Below, piece by piece: positions 1-7,599 of a stretch of DNA of 64,000 bases; position 1 is the stretch's first letter, and every line of letters starts with the position of its first letter. A model generated the notes under the pieces. It was not told the origin of the DNA, searched no databases, and saw only the letters and a list, made by a program, of their open reading frames with translations. Origin of the DNA: Streptococcus sp. WM07 (GTDB lineage: Bacteria; Bacillota; Bacilli; Lactobacillales; Streptococcaceae); the NCBI RefSeq assembly GCF_004570525.1, contig NZ_SPPZ01000001.1:1-64000 (forward strand). The letters run 5' to 3'. A program made the translations under genes and the position numbers.

Positions 1-214
1 TAAGGAGTGCCTCTAAACCTCCTTCTAGATAACGGTTCAATAAGTTTCGTACAGTTTGATGAACAAAACCTACTGATTTAGCTACTGCTGTTAAATTCTG
101 ACATTCAGAGTAGAGAATGAGAGCTTGAATTTTCCTATGGTGCTGTGCATTCTTTTTATCTTTCAGGGCTTGCTTCAATTCGCTAATTTGATATTCATTT
201 AGTTCGACTTTCAT
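1..214 (-). mobile_element. IS630-like transposase, N-terminal part, cut by window edge
   Basis: Reading the minus strand from an ATG at 212-214 gives an open frame that runs off the window. It starts MKVELNEYQISELKQAL and continues with a helix-turn-helix (LTAVAKSVGFVHQTVRNLL, then NRYLEGG). This is the DNA-binding N-terminus usual in IS630/Tc1-type transposases, which insert at TA. The catalytic DDE part would lie left of position 1 and cannot be judged, so I cannot tell whether the element is intact. The element end probably lies in the AT-rich stretch 215-250, but I could not identify the terminal repeat. Confidence 0.7.
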
Positions 215-258
215 ACCTTATAGTATACAGCTATTTTTGTTTTTTGTTAAGTATAAGA

Positions 259-292
259 AAAAGCCCATGGAGTTCATTTCTCCAGGGCTTTT
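259..292 (-). terminator. Rho-independent terminator of pgm
   Basis: A 13-14 bp inverted repeat (AAAAGCCC-TGGAG arms at 259-272 and 280-292) lies just past the pgm stop codon and is followed on the minus strand by a T-rich run. Confidence 0.85.
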
Positions 293-296
293 AACC

Positions 297-2015
297 TTAT
301 TCAATAAAGGCATTGATTTCAGCTTCGATAGCTGCGATTTTTGCTTCAGCATCTTCATTAGATTCTCCAACGACTGCCAAGTAGAATTTAATTTTTGGTT
401 CTGTACCTGAAGGACGGACAGCAATCCAGGAGCCGTCTTCCAAGGTGTACTTGAGCACGTCACTTGGTGGAGTTGTAAGAGTAGTGACCTGACCTTGAGC
501 ATCTGTTGCGGTTAATTCTTTGAAGTCTTCGGTTAGAACTACTGGACTTTGGTTGAAGTTCGATGGAGCATGCTCACGGAATTTACTCATAATGGCTTTG
601 ATTTGAGCAGCACCATCTACACCAGAAAGGGTAACAGAGAGAGTTTTTTCAGAATAGTAGCCATATTCTTTGTAGATTTCTTCAATTCCATCAGCCAAAG
701 TTAGTCCACGAGAACGGAAATAGGCTGCAATTTCAGCTACGATTAGAACAGCTTGAATAGCGTCTTTATCACGAACAAATGGCTTAATGAGGTAACCGAA
801 GCTTTCTTCAAAACCGAAGAGGTAAGTATGGCTACCAGTGTCTTCAAATTCTTGAATCTTTTCAGCAATAAATTTGAAACCAGTCAAGACATTGAACATG
901 GTTGCTCCATAGCTCTCAGCAATCTTAGTGACAAGATCTGTTGATACGATAGATTTAGCTAATGCTGCATTGCTTGGAAGGGTACCAGCTGATTTATGAG
1001 CTTCCAAGATGTATTTGGCGATGATGGCACCAATTTGATTACCAGAAAGATTTTTATAGGAGCCATCGGCTTGCAAGACTTCAACACCAAGCCGGTCTGC
1101 ATCTGGGTCTGTTGCAATCAGAACATCGGCACCAACTTCACGGCCTAATTCTTCTGCAAGAGCAAAGGCAGCTTGACTTTCCGGGTTTGGTGATTTGACA
1201 GTAGAGAAGTCAGGGTCAGCTGTTAATTGGCTTTCAACTAATTGTACAGACTCAAATCCTGCTTGAGCTAGAGCACGACGAGCCAACATTTCACCGGTTC
1301 CATGCAGTGGTGTGTAGACAATCTTCATATCCTTACCATACTCTTCAATCAATTTAGGATTGATAGTAACGGTTTGAACTTCCTTGAGGTACTCCACATC
1401 GACTGCCTCACCAATGATTTCAATGAGGTTACTTGCTTGGGCAGCTTCTGCATCAGCAACTTCAATGCTAAATGGATCTGAGATTTCACGAATGAAATCT
1501 GTCAAGGCATCAGCATCTGCTGGTGGCATTTGGCCGCCATCTTCACCGTAAACCTTGTAGCCATTGAATGGTGCAGGGTTGTGTGAAGCTGTAATCATAA
1601 TTCCAGCGAAAGCATTGAGGTGGCGAACAGCAAAGGACAATTCCGGAGTTGGGCGAAGGCTTTCAAACACATAAGACTTAATGCCATGTTGAGCCAAAAC
1701 AGCTGCAGCTTCCATTGCAAACTCAGGAGAGAAGTGACGGCTATCATAAGCAATAGCTACACCACGCGCTTTGAATTCATCCCCTTTATGTTCAATTAGC
1801 CGCGCTAAACCTTCAGTTGCTTGGCGGACCACAAAGATATTAATGCGATTCGTACCAGCACCGATAATCCCACGCATACCTGCGGTTCCGAATTCTAGGT
1901 TGGTATAAAAGGCATCTTCTTTTTGCTTGTCATCCATAGCTTCCAATTCTTCGCGTAAGTAAGCTGGAAGATTTTCTTGCTCAAGCCAGTTCTGATAAGA
2001 TTCTAAATAGGTCAT
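297..2015 (-). CDS. pgm: alpha-phosphoglucomutase
   Basis: This cytoplasmic enzyme interconverts glucose-1-phosphate and glucose-6-phosphate, feeding UDP-glucose and cell-surface polysaccharide synthesis. The 572-residue protein has all four marks of the alpha-D-phosphohexomutase family: the catalytic phosphoserine loop TASHNPAPFNGYK near residue 145, the metal-binding DPDADRLG near 305, the sugar-binding GFEESFGY near 400, and the C-terminal phosphate-binding RPSGTEPKIKFY. Length is normal. The ATG at 2013-2015 is preceded by AAAGGAG. The gene is downstream of the pantothenate transporter gene but has its own putative promoter and its own terminator, so it is probably monocistronic. A cre-like site overlaps the predicted transcription start. 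Confidence 0.95.
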   Translation of the reverse strand: MTYLESYQNWLEQENLPAYLREELEAMDDKQKEDAFYTNLEFGTAGMRGIIGAGTNRINIFVVRQATEGLARLIEHKGDEFKARGVAIAYDSRHFSPEFAMEAAAVLAQHGIKSYVFESLRPTPELSFAVRHLNAFAGIMITASHNPAPFNGYKVYGEDGGQMPPADADALTDFIREISDPFSIEVADAEAAQASNLIEIIGEAVDVEYLKEVQTVTINPKLIEEYGKDMKIVYTPLHGTGEMLARRALAQAGFESVQLVESQLTADPDFSTVKSPNPESQAAFALAEELGREVGADVLIATDPDADRLGVEVLQADGSYKNLSGNQIGAIIAKYILEAHKSAGTLPSNAALAKSIVSTDLVTKIAESYGATMFNVLTGFKFIAEKIQEFEDTGSHTYLFGFEESFGYLIKPFVRDKDAIQAVLIVAEIAAYFRSRGLTLADGIEEIYKEYGYYSEKTLSVTLSGVDGAAQIKAIMSKFREHAPSNFNQSPVVLTEDFKELTATDAQGQVTTLTTPPSDVLKYTLEDGSWIAVRPSGTEPKIKFYLAVVGESNEDAEAKIAAIEAEINAFIE

Positions 2016-2039
2016 AGTCTAATCTCCTTTTATTATAAT

Positions 2040-2058
2040 CGCAATCGCTTACATTATA
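2040..2058 (-). promoter_or_regulatory. putative pgm -10 box with cre-like site
   Basis: On the minus strand a TATAAT (2053-2058) is followed by ATGTAAGCGATTGCG (2040-2054), which matches the CcpA cre consensus WTGNAARCGNWWWCA except at two positions. Placement over the expected start of transcription would fit catabolite repression. The -35 is weak, so this is tentative. Confidence 0.4.
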
Positions 2059-2622
2059 TCACTTTTCTTTTATTTTTAAAATAGGAAAAGCAGCAGCTGT
2101 AATAAATCCAGCTAGAAGCATTTCGGCAAAAGAGTTAGTTGTGAGAATGGCAGCTAAGAAAGGTTGCAAGTTCCCTTGGTAAATTGCAGGAAATAATAAG
2201 AAAATTCCTGAAAGAACAAAGAAAGTATTAGTTAAGGAACCTAGAATACCAGCTAGGCCTAATCCAAAGCGGTTGGGAAGCCAGCGATAAATGAAGTAAG
2301 GAAAGAGGCCGATTAGAATTCGAGGAATAAAGGCAATTACAAGCGAAGCCCAGTTACCATTCTCCACGAAGGGGGTAAAGAGATAGCTAGTAGGCTGAAT
2401 AAAAATAGTATTGGTTACCATGGAGATTAGTCCCATAAAAAAACCAAGTATCATTCCAGTTTTAGGTCCATAGCGAATGGAAGCGATAATGACAGGAATA
2501 TGAATTAAGGTTGGACGAATGACAAAGGGGAAGATGTTGAATACGAATCCACTTAGCCAGTGAATGACAAGCATAGCGGCTAGGAAAATAGCTAGGGCTG
2601 CAGTTGAATTGGATTTACGCAA
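2059..2622 (-). CDS. panT: ECF transporter substrate-binding membrane protein, PanT-like
   Basis: This is a 187-residue hydrophobic protein with about five to six membrane helices, beginning MRKSNSTAALAIFLAAML. Its size and pattern fit the S component (substrate-specific subunit) of an energy-coupling factor transporter, which would use the shared EcfAAT module encoded elsewhere. It is the last gene of a unit with coaB and coaC and overlaps coaC by 8 bp. Since those enzymes convert pantothenate-derived phosphopantothenate toward coenzyme A, the substrate is most likely pantothenate. The family and topology come from the sequence; the substrate is inferred from context. Confidence 0.75.
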   Translation of the reverse strand: MRKSNSTAALAIFLAAMLVIHWLSGFVFNIFPFVIRPTLIHIPVIIASIRYGPKTGMILGFFMGLISMVTNTIFIQPTSYLFTPFVENGNWASLVIAFIPRILIGLFPYFIYRWLPNRFGLGLAGILGSLTNTFFVLSGIFLLFPAIYQGNLQPFLAAILTTNSFAEMLLAGFITAAAFPILKIKEK

Positions 2623-3160
2623 GATCGAGAACCTCCTTCACACGTTTTAAAATAGTTGGAATCTCTGCTAGGGCACCAACGCCTTGATCACCACAGGCTA
2701 AAAGGGATTCCCGAGGTGAGACAATCTGATAGCCGTAATCATGCAATCTAGCAATATTCTTTTGGGTTGCTGGGTGTAGATACATATTGGTATTCATGGC
2801 CGGAGCCAGTAATTTTGGAGTAGCGGGTGGTAAAGCCAAGGCTGTGGCAGTTACGATGTTATCTGCCAAGCCATGGGCTAATTTGGCTAAAGTATTGGCA
2901 GAAGCAGGGGCGACTAGGAATAGATCTGTCTCCTTAGCTAATTGAATATGATTAACCTTAGTGGGATCTGGTTCATCCATGGTATCCAGATGGACACGAT
3001 TCTTAGAGAGAACCTGTAAGGTCAAGGGAGTTATGAATGCCTGTGCTGATTCAGTCATCAAAACGTGGACCTGGTGACCATTTTTACCGAATTGGCTAAC
3101 CAGATCAGCGGCTTTATAGGCCGAGATACTTCCGGTTACTGCTAATGTAATGGTAGCCAT
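2615..3160 (-). CDS. coaC: phosphopantothenoylcysteine decarboxylase
   Basis: CoaC is an FMN flavoprotein that decarboxylates phosphopantothenoylcysteine to phosphopantetheine in coenzyme A synthesis. Visible marks are the N-terminal AVTGSISAYKAADL, a nucleotide-binding segment DLFLVAPASANTLAKL, the substrate-binding PAMNTNMYLHPATQKN, and the C-terminal LLACGDQGVGALAE with the catalytic cysteine. I place the start at 3160 (MATITLAVTG, 181 residues) rather than at the longer frame, because AAGGAA lies at proper distance and because coaB ends at 3162. In many bacteria CoaB and CoaC are fused; here, as in streptococci, they are separate adjacent genes. Confidence 0.93.
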   Translation of the reverse strand: MATITLAVTGSISAYKAADLVSQFGKNGHQVHVLMTESAQAFITPLTLQVLSKNRVHLDTMDEPDPTKVNHIQLAKETDLFLVAPASANTLAKLAHGLADNIVTATALALPPATPKLLAPAMNTNMYLHPATQKNIARLHDYGYQIVSPRESLLACGDQGVGALAEIPTILKRVKEVLDLA

Positions 3161-3161
3161 G

Positions 3162-3848
3162 CTAGGATTCCTTTCTAACAAAATCAAGAAGTTTATGAGC
3201 GATTTCTTGTTTTGTATGGGCTTGATCAATTTGTTCAGGACCAACTAAGAAAGCTGGATGTTGCTCTTGGTCAATTTGTGACAAATCATTGGCGACAATT
3301 AAATCAGCACGGTTTTTTTTCAAGGAAGCCTGTGCTATAGAGATGAGTTCTTCCGAGCTGACAGAAACCAGTAGTTTGAAGCCAATCAGGCGAATAGCAG
3401 GATTCCAATCTTTGATTTTTTGGATCAGCTTAGGCGTTTTCTCTAAGAAAATCACTTGGTGCTTGGCTGTAGAGGAATGTTTCCCCCCTTTTTGTTCTGG
3501 TTCTAAAAAGACCTGATAAGTGGGGACTTCTTGAAGTTTTTCTAGAGGTACCATTTGCAAAGGACGGTAGTCTGAAACTGCCATACTGTGAATGAGAACA
3601 TGATGGTTGGGTACTTGCTCTTGGAGGGCCGATTCTAAGTCACTGGTAGTTTTGATGAGAATTTGTTGGAGCTTTGGATGAGCTTGAGGCTTCATCGCAT
3701 TGGGGGTTGTAATCAAAGTGACTGCAAATCCAGCTTCCAAAAAAGTTTGGGCAATTTGACGCCCCAATCGACCAGTGGATTGATTGGTAATGGCCCGGAC
3801 CTGATCAATAGGTTCGCTAGTCCCGCCGGATGTGATTAAAATTTTCAT
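3162..3848 (-). CDS. coaB: phosphopantothenate-cysteine ligase
   Basis: CoaB joins cysteine to phosphopantothenate with nucleotide activation, the step before CoaC. The start MKILITSGGTSEPIDQVR at 3846-3848 gives 228 residues. The longer frame upstream runs through the divergent promoter and is rejected. The motifs SGGTSEPIDQVR and NQSTGRLG are typical of the stand-alone streptococcal form, and GFKLLVS lies in the middle. The ribosome binding site is weak (AAAGGTG about 12 nt upstream), and a TATAAT box lies only a few bases before the ATG, so the message may have a very short leader. It heads the coaB-coaC-panT operon, divergent from fhs. Confidence 0.9.
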   Translation of the reverse strand: MKILITSGGTSEPIDQVRAITNQSTGRLGRQIAQTFLEAGFAVTLITTPNAMKPQAHPKLQQILIKTTSDLESALQEQVPNHHVLIHSMAVSDYRPLQMVPLEKLQEVPTYQVFLEPEQKGGKHSSTAKHQVIFLEKTPKLIQKIKDWNPAIRLIGFKLLVSVSSEELISIAQASLKKNRADLIVANDLSQIDQEQHPAFLVGPEQIDQAHTKQEIAHKLLDFVRKES

Positions 3849-3851
3849 ATG

Positions 3852-3881
3852 CTCATTATACACCTTTTGCTGTATAATGAG
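3852..3881. promoter_or_regulatory. divergent coaB/fhs promoter with perfect inverted repeat
   Basis: An 11-bp perfect inverted repeat (CTCATTATACA at 3852-3862, TGTATAATGAG at 3871-3881, 8-bp spacer) places a TATAAT box on each strand: 3855-3860 for coaB and 3873-3878 for fhs. Both lack a good -35. The symmetry suggests either paired -10 elements or an operator for a dimeric regulator. Confidence 0.55.
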
Positions 3882-3902
3882 GAGTGAAGAGGAGGATTGG
3901 TC

Positions 3903-5570
3903 ATGAAAACTGATATTCAAATTGCACAAGAAAGTTCCTTGAAACCAATCATAGAGATTGCAGCAAGCCTCGGCCTAGAGTCAAGCTCTATTGAACAATA
4001 CGGTCCTTATAAAGGAAAAATTGCCTATGAGACTCTTTCACGTTTGAAACAAGAAGAAGCTGGTAAATTGATTTTGGTGACGGCTATTAATCCTACTCCA
4101 GCCGGAGAAGGCAAATCGACAGTGACTATTGGACTGGCAGATAGTCTTGCTGCTGCAGGTCATAAAACCATGATTGCACTTAGAGAACCCTCCCTTGGCC
4201 CAGTTATGGGCTTGAAAGGAGGAGCTGCTGGTGGGGGTTATGCTCAGGTTCTTCCAATGGAAGATATTAATCTTCATTTCACGGGGGATATGCATGCCCT
4301 GACTTCTGCCCATAACACTTTGTCTGCTCTTATTGACAACCACCTTCATCAAGGGAATGACTTGGACTTGGATCCAAGTCGCATTGTTTGGAAGCGTGTC
4401 CTAGATATTAATGACCGGAGCTTACGTCAGATTGTGATTGGACTGGGTGGACCTATCAACGGTCAGCCTCGAGAAGATGGGTTTGACATTACTGTTGCTA
4501 GTGAAATGATGGCGATACTCTGTTTGGCTCAGGATCTTCAAGATTTGGAACAGCGCTTGTCCAATATTTTAATTGGTTATAAACGGGATGGAAGTCCTGT
4601 CTTTGTGAAAGATTTGGGGGCAGCAGGAGCGCTAACGTTATTGCTCAAAGATGCCTTAAAACCGAATTTGGTGCAAACCATTTATGGAACTCCAGCTCTA
4701 GTTCATGGGGGGCCTTTTGCCAATATCGCTCATGGATGTAATTCGGTAGTTGCTACGGAGACAGCCTTGTCTTTGGCTGATATTACTGTCACCGAAGCTG
4801 GATTTGGAGCTGATTTAGGAGCGGAGAAATTCTTAGATATTAAAGTTCCCCACTTGCGTAAAGCTCCTGATGCGATTGTAGTGGTTGCAACCATTCGTGC
4901 TCTGAAGATGCATGGAGGCCTACCTAAACAGGAATTGACACAGGAGGATTTGACAGCCCTTGAAGCTGGATTTGCGAATCTCCACCACCATGTTCAGACT
5001 CTAGCATCAACTGGAAAACCTGTTGTTGTCGCCCTCAACCGTTTCTCTGGCGATACAAGTGCAGAATTAGAGCTGCTCAAGCACCTTTGTCTGAACGCTT
5101 CCATTCCCATTGCTCTTACAGAAGTTTGGGAAAAAGGGCCTCTGGGAGGCCAAGAATTAGTTGAGCTTCTCCTACCTTACTTATCAGAAGAAAAAGACTT
5201 TACCTCGTATTACGACCGTCAAGGAAGTTTCATGGAAAAACTAGAGTCCCTAGTTCAGAAGGCCTATGGTGCCCAAGGTGTGGATTTGACCCCGAAAGCG
5301 GTGAAACAGCTGAAGGAGTTTCAGCGTCAGGGTTGGGATCACTTTCCAATTTGTATGGCCAAAACACCCTACTCCCTATCTGATAATCCGAGCTTAGGAG
5401 GCCGACCTCAGGATTTCCGAATCACCATCCGTGAATTTCAGGTGCGTCATGGAGCCGGCTTTATCGTGGCTTTGGCTGGAAATGTCTTAACAATGCCTGG
5501 TTTACCGAAACAGCCAGCAGCATTGAAAATGGGATTGGATGCAGATGGTCATGCTTTCGGTCTTTTCTAG
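3903..5570 (+). CDS. fhs: formate-tetrahydrofolate ligase
   Basis: Fhs (555 residues) couples ATP hydrolysis to the formation of 10-formyltetrahydrofolate from formate and tetrahydrofolate, supplying one-carbon units for purines and initiator tRNA. The nucleotide-binding loop [18 protein letters not shown] lies near residue 65. The family signature [19 protein letters not shown] follows near 95, with the FTGD motif just behind it. I start at ATG 3903, which has AGGAGG nine bases upstream; the TTG at 3897 is less likely. It is divergent from the coaBC operon. Confidence 0.95.
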   Translation: MKTDIQIAQESSLKPIIEIAASLGLESSSIEQYGPYKGKIAYETLSRLKQEEAGKLILVTAINPTPAGEGKSTVTIGLADSLAAAGHKTMIALREPSLGPVMGLKGGAAGGGYAQVLPMEDINLHFTGDMHALTSAHNTLSALIDNHLHQGNDLDLDPSRIVWKRVLDINDRSLRQIVIGLGGPINGQPREDGFDITVASEMMAILCLAQDLQDLEQRLSNILIGYKRDGSPVFVKDLGAAGALTLLLKDALKPNLVQTIYGTPALVHGGPFANIAHGCNSVVATETALSLADITVTEAGFGADLGAEKFLDIKVPHLRKAPDAIVVVATIRALKMHGGLPKQELTQEDLTALEAGFANLHHHVQTLASTGKPVVVALNRFSGDTSAELELLKHLCLNASIPIALTEVWEKGPLGGQELVELLLPYLSEEKDFTSYYDRQGSFMEKLESLVQKAYGAQGVDLTPKAVKQLKEFQRQGWDHFPICMAKTPYSLSDNPSLGGRPQDFRITIREFQVRHGAGFIVALAGNVLTMPGLPKQPAALKMGLDADGHAFGLF

Positions 5571-5574
5571 AAAG

Positions 5575-5603
5575 TTGACAATGTGATTTCAATCTGTTAG
5601 AAT
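5575..5603 (+). promoter_or_regulatory. promoter of leader RNA / ATP-cone gene
   Basis: TTGACA at 5575-5580, exactly 17 bp, then TAGAAT at 5598-5603. This is close to the sigma-A consensus and predicts transcription from about 5610. Confidence 0.75.
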
Positions 5604-5608
5604 GTGAG

Positions 5609-5755
5609 TATGCGATGAGTCGATTGGTAGTAGAGACTACCCATCAAGCATAGGAGGTCATATCGCAGGAGCGGACCTTGATGAGTTGTGTGAACCTGCT
5701 CATCACACGGAAGTGCCTTTCGGATCCCTCCTCTTTTTGAGTGAGGGATTTTTTT
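5609..5755 (+). ncRNA. structured leader or small RNA of unknown class
   Basis: From the promoter to an intrinsic terminator there are about 145 nt with strong potential structure. TGCGAT (5611-5616) can pair with ATCGCA (5662-5667) around a hairpin GGTAGT-agag-ACTACC. AGGTC can pair with GACCT, and TGATGAG (5679-5685) with CTCATCA. AGGAGG (5652-5657) is complementary to CCTCCT (5727-5732), which overlaps the 5' arm of the terminator, so a terminator/antiterminator switch is possible. I compared it from memory with T-box, pfl/ZTP, THF, SRP, preQ1 and cobalamin RNAs and saw no match. It is either a riboswitch-like leader of the next gene or a free small RNA. Confidence 0.55.
5723..5755 (+). 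terminator. intrinsic terminator before ATP-cone gene
   Basis: ATCCCTC (5724-5730) and GAGGGAT (5743-5749) form a stem followed by seven T residues. It lies between the leader promoter and the ATP-cone gene, the position expected for an attenuator. Confidence 0.8.
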
Positions 5756-5776
5756 GTAAGGAAATGGAGGAATCAT

Positions 5777-6115
5777 ATGCGAGTCATTAAACGTGATGGA
5801 CAAGTAACGGAATTTAACCCTGAAAAAATCTACCAGGCGATTTTAAAAGCAGCCCGGTCTGTTTATGTCTTGGATGATTCTTTACGACAAAATCTTGCCC
5901 AAGTAACCAAGAAAGTGGTTATGGATTTGGAAGAAACCCAGATTGAAAAAGCAACTATTAGTATGATTCAATCTATGGTTGAAAATCGTCTTCTAGACGC
6001 TGGCTACATCAATATTGCTGAGCATTATATTTCTTACCGTTTGCAGCGAGATTTGGAACGGAATGGCTATGAAGACCGCATTAGTGTTCATCTAAAATTT
6101 GAACAATTGAAGTAA
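5777..6115 (+). CDS. stand-alone ATP-cone domain protein
   Basis: The 112-residue protein starting MRVIKRDGQVTEFNPEKIY is almost entirely one ATP-cone domain, the nucleotide-sensing module usually found at the N-terminus of ribonucleotide reductases and in NrdR. Neither a zinc ribbon (as in NrdR) nor a reductase catalytic part is present. It could therefore be a free nucleotide sensor or the surviving start of a lost anaerobic reductase gene. The start at 5777 has GGAGG upstream; the longer frame would begin inside the terminator. It is preceded by a structured leader and followed by the eutP leader, to which it has no obvious functional link. Confidence 0.75.
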   Translation: MRVIKRDGQVTEFNPEKIYQAILKAARSVYVLDDSLRQNLAQVTKKVVMDLEETQIEKATISMIQSMVENRLLDAGYINIAEHYISYRLQRDLERNGYEDRISVHLKFEQLK

Positions 6116-6121
6116 TAAGAC

Positions 6122-6150
6122 TTGATTTATAACTGTTATTAGCGTAAAAT
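6122..6150 (+). promoter_or_regulatory. promoter of eutP operon
   Basis: TTGATT (6122-6127), 17-bp spacer, TAAAAT (6145-6150). The predicted transcript begins just before the dual-hairpin leader of eutP. Confidence 0.65.
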
Positions 6151-6174
6151 GAAATTGCTTACATAAGAATAACC

Positions 6175-6243
6175 AAGGCAAAGGGGCCTGTTTCCAATCG
6201 CGATGAAGCGATATTATTTGGAACGGGATTCCTTTGCCTTTTT
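6175..6243 (+). promoter_or_regulatory. ANTAR dual-hairpin antiterminator and terminator, eutP leader
   Basis: Hairpin P1 is AGGC-AAAGGG-GCCT (6176-6189). Hairpin P2 is ATCGC-GATGAA-GCGAT (6197-6212). The P1 loop fits ANNGNN; the P2 loop has G in place of A at position 1. The terminator stem AAGGCAAAGG (6175-6184) with CCTTTGCCTT (6231-6240) and following T run uses the same bases as P1, so binding of EutV to P1/P2 should prevent termination. This matches the EutV mechanism established in Enterococcus and Listeria. Confidence 0.8.
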
Positions 6244-6254
6244 AGGAGTAAACG

Positions 6255-6689
6255 ATGAAAAAAATAATGCTTATTGGGCCTATTGGTGTGGGAAAAACGA
6301 GCTTGACCCAACGCTTACATGGCTTGGACTTGGCTTACCAAAAGACCCAGGTGGTTCAATTTCATGAGGATATCATTGATACACCTGGTGAATTTCTACA
6401 GCACAGGCAATACTACCATGCTTTAAATGTGACGGCTATGCAAGCTGATGTGATTGGTTTGATGCTAGATGCTAGCAAGGAAGAACAGTTTTTTCCACAA
6501 GGTTTTTCAAATTTATTTACCAAAGAGATGGTGGGGCTGATTACCAAGATGGATCTGATTGAGGAGGGGCAATCTATGGATTGGGCTTATTGCCAGCTTC
6601 AGGAGGCGGGCTGCCAACGAATTTTTGAACTTTCAGCAGTAGACGATCGCGGTTTATCAGATCTTTTAGAATTTCTACAGGAGGACTAA
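6255..6689 (+). CDS. eutP: EutP-type small GTPase-like protein
   Basis: EutP/PduV proteins are small P-loop proteins of ethanolamine and propanediol loci; an acetate kinase activity has been reported for the enteric one, but the role here is uncertain. The 144 residues show a Walker A GPIGVGKTS (8-16), a DTPGE switch motif near 42-46 and a TKMD specificity motif near residue 96. The AGGAG site lies eight bases before the ATG. It is the first gene after the ANTAR-controlled leader, and its stop codon is followed after one base by the adenosyltransferase start. Confidence 0.85.
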   Translation: MKKIMLIGPIGVGKTSLTQRLHGLDLAYQKTQVVQFHEDIIDTPGEFLQHRQYYHALNVTAMQADVIGLMLDASKEEQFFPQGFSNLFTKEMVGLITKMDLIEEGQSMDWAYCQLQEAGCQRIFELSAVDDRGLSDLLEFLQED

Positions 6690-6690
6690 G

Positions 6691-7287
6691 ATGCAACTAT
6701 ATACAAAAACAGGTGATAAGGGTTTAACAAAATTAGTAGGTGGTCAAAGTGTTGCTAAAGATTCAGAGCGGGTTCAAGCCTATGGGACCATTGATGAACT
6801 GAATTCTTGGATTGGTTATTTGATCTGTGATTTGAGTCAGGAAGATGTTCTTCGTGAAGAGTTATTAGAGTTGCAGCACTATTTGTTTGATTGTGGTTCG
6901 GATTTATCGACTCCACAAGGTGTTTATCCTTATAAGGTGGATCAAAGTCTTGTGGATTGGATTGAGGAGCGGATTGATTTGTATGCTCCTATTCCTCCAG
7001 CTTTGGAAACCTTTATATTACCAGGGGGACATCCGTTGGCAGCTTCACTTCATGTGGCTAGAACGATTGCGCGTCGTGCTGAAAGACATATCGTTGCAGC
7101 CATGTGGTCAACAGATATCAATCAAAATGTTTTGGTTTTTGTGAATCGGTTATCGGATTATTTCTTTGCTTTGGCTCGTTTTGTGAATGACAAAATGGGT
7201 GAAAAAGATATCCCTTACGAACGAGGCAGTAAGGTCTTCCATGCTATTACAAAAGAAGATGTAGAACGTTGGTCTCGTAAAAATTGA
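6691..7287 (+). CDS. pduO: PduO-type cob(I)alamin adenosyltransferase
   Basis: The enzyme transfers the adenosyl group of ATP to cob(I)alamin, making the coenzyme needed by EutBC. The N-terminal pattern YTKTGDKGLTKLVGGQ, then KDSERVQAYGTIDELNSWIG, and a C-terminal RRAER segment are typical of the PduO/MMAB family. At 198 residues it is a normal single-domain form. It is translationally coupled to eutP (GGAGG inside the eutP end). Homologues at this position are often called EutT, although the family differs from enteric EutT. A second, EutT-family protein is encoded at 18280. Confidence 0.93.
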   Translation: MQLYTKTGDKGLTKLVGGQSVAKDSERVQAYGTIDELNSWIGYLICDLSQEDVLREELLELQHYLFDCGSDLSTPQGVYPYKVDQSLVDWIEERIDLYAPIPPALETFILPGGHPLAASLHVARTIARRAERHIVAAMWSTDINQNVLVFVNRLSDYFFALARFVNDKMGEKDIPYERGSKVFHAITKEDVERWSRKN

Positions 7288-7297
7288 GCATAGCAAG

Positions 7298-7326
7298 AAG
7301 AGGTTGGGAATTTCCCAACCTCTTGT
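7298..7326. terminator. bidirectional terminator between pduO and antisense RNA
   Basis: A perfect 13-bp inverted repeat (AAGAGGTTGGGAA at 7298-7310 and its complement at 7312-7324) is followed by T-rich sequence on both strands. It can end the eutP-pduO message and the minus-strand riboswitch RNA. Confidence 0.85.
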
Positions 7327-7513
7327 TTGTTATTGAAAGCTAATCTACTACTTTGTAGTTCCCACTAAGCTTCATTGATTAGTATAGCCTTCTAAGGACT
7401 GCGACTCTGCAGCTGGACTAAGTCCAAGAAAATGATGGTACTAATCGTAGAATGAAAATGAATGGGTATTCATGAGGTCGAAGCTTTACATCGAAACTCG
7501 ACTTCTACTAAAA

Positions 7514-7599
7514 CTTAGATTCAAAGATCTGACTTAAAGCTAGGCTTATCACAGTGGCGGGACCGTGTTGGATTTACACCAAACTTCCATGAATCTAAG
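7514..7599 (-). promoter_or_regulatory. adenosylcobalamin riboswitch aptamer
   Basis: This is a compact cobalamin aptamer of about 86 nt. Closing stem P1 is CTTAGATTCA/TGAATCTAAG. The core reads GGAAGTTTGGTGTAAATCC and then CGGTCCCGCCACTGTGA, matching the conserved cobalamin riboswitch core; the 3' B12 box is abbreviated (AAGTCAGATC). Small size without a large P6-like arm suggests a class II form. Confidence 0.85.

Noticed and set aside
5609..5755. T-box, ZTP/pfl, THF, SRP or preQ1 RNA
   Set aside because: None of the conserved strings of these classes is present; left as unassigned.
7514..7599. Cobalamin riboswitch acting in cis on eutG on the plus strand
   Set aside because: The conserved core reads correctly only on the minus strand, pointing away from eutG.
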